A DNA stretch of 14,669 nt from DASXTB01 sp036505615 (GTDB taxonomy: Bacteria; Acidobacteriota; UBA6911; JACQSX01), in contig DASXTB010000438.1 of assembly GCA_036505615.1 (NCBI GenBank), forward strand, positions 1-14,669. Reading direction: 5' to 3'. A program made the position numbers and the translations under genes. Position 1 is the stretch's first letter. Each line of letters opens with the position of its first letter. Below are positions 14,655 through 14,669 of the stretch, one piece after another. Below the pieces are notes generated by a model. That model was not told the DNA's origin, made no database searches, and saw only the letters and a list, made by a program, of their open reading frames with translations.

Positions 14655-14669
14655 CGGAAAGCAGAATGC

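Overview
The window looks like a chromosome segment from a free-living Acidobacteriota bacterium, probably of the Solibacter/Bryobacter type. This rests on gene content: a BACON-repeat exported protein, an SBBP seven-bladed propeller protein, a Tat-exported Gfo/Idh/MocA oxidoreductase, an acidobacterial-style type IV pilin, moderately high GC, and dispersed palindromic intergenic repeats. I see no rRNA, tRNA, CRISPR array, insertion sequence, integrase or phage gene. The lineage is an inference from recall and was not searched.

Layout, left to right. (1) 144-2465 (+): a 773-residue secreted protein with four BACON-type modules and a C-terminal domain resembling a degenerate CFI-box-CTERM. (2) 2466-2702: an intergenic region with three REP-like palindromes, the outer two being exact 26-nt inverted copies. 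(3) 2703-6185 and 6182-9601 (+): an ATGA-overlapping pair, consisting of a 1160-residue SBBP propeller protein with exactly seven blades and four further C-terminal modules, and an 1139-residue multidomain secreted glycoside hydrolase-like protein (beta-sandwich, Ig, carbohydrate-binding-like insert, GH51-like clan-A barrel). (4) 9602-9949: a convergent gap with a large imperfect inverted repeat. (5) 9950-11260 (-): a Tat-exported Gfo/Idh/MocA oxidoreductase. (6) 11413-12192 (-): an unrecognised helical protein ending in three 41-46-residue repeats. (7) 12404-12841 (-): a type IV pilin with its own terminator, a sigma-54-like promoter and a 15-nt palindrome at the predicted start of transcription. 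(8) 13186-13974 (+): a probable outer-membrane beta-barrel starting at TTG. (9) 14100-14654 (+): a small exported protein with a possible ABM-like ferredoxin fold.

Nearly every gene encodes an exported or surface product. The first block reads as extracellular carbohydrate recognition and breakdown, and the translationally coupled propeller/hydrolase pair is the clearest functional unit. The pilin with its divergent barrel gene forms a second surface block with shared upstream DNA rich in TGTCA-type half-sites. The most novel-looking items are the triple-repeat protein beside the pilin, the four-module tail of the SBBP protein, and the pilin promoter arrangement. No defence system or other complete undescribed multi-gene system can be demonstrated from the sequence alone.
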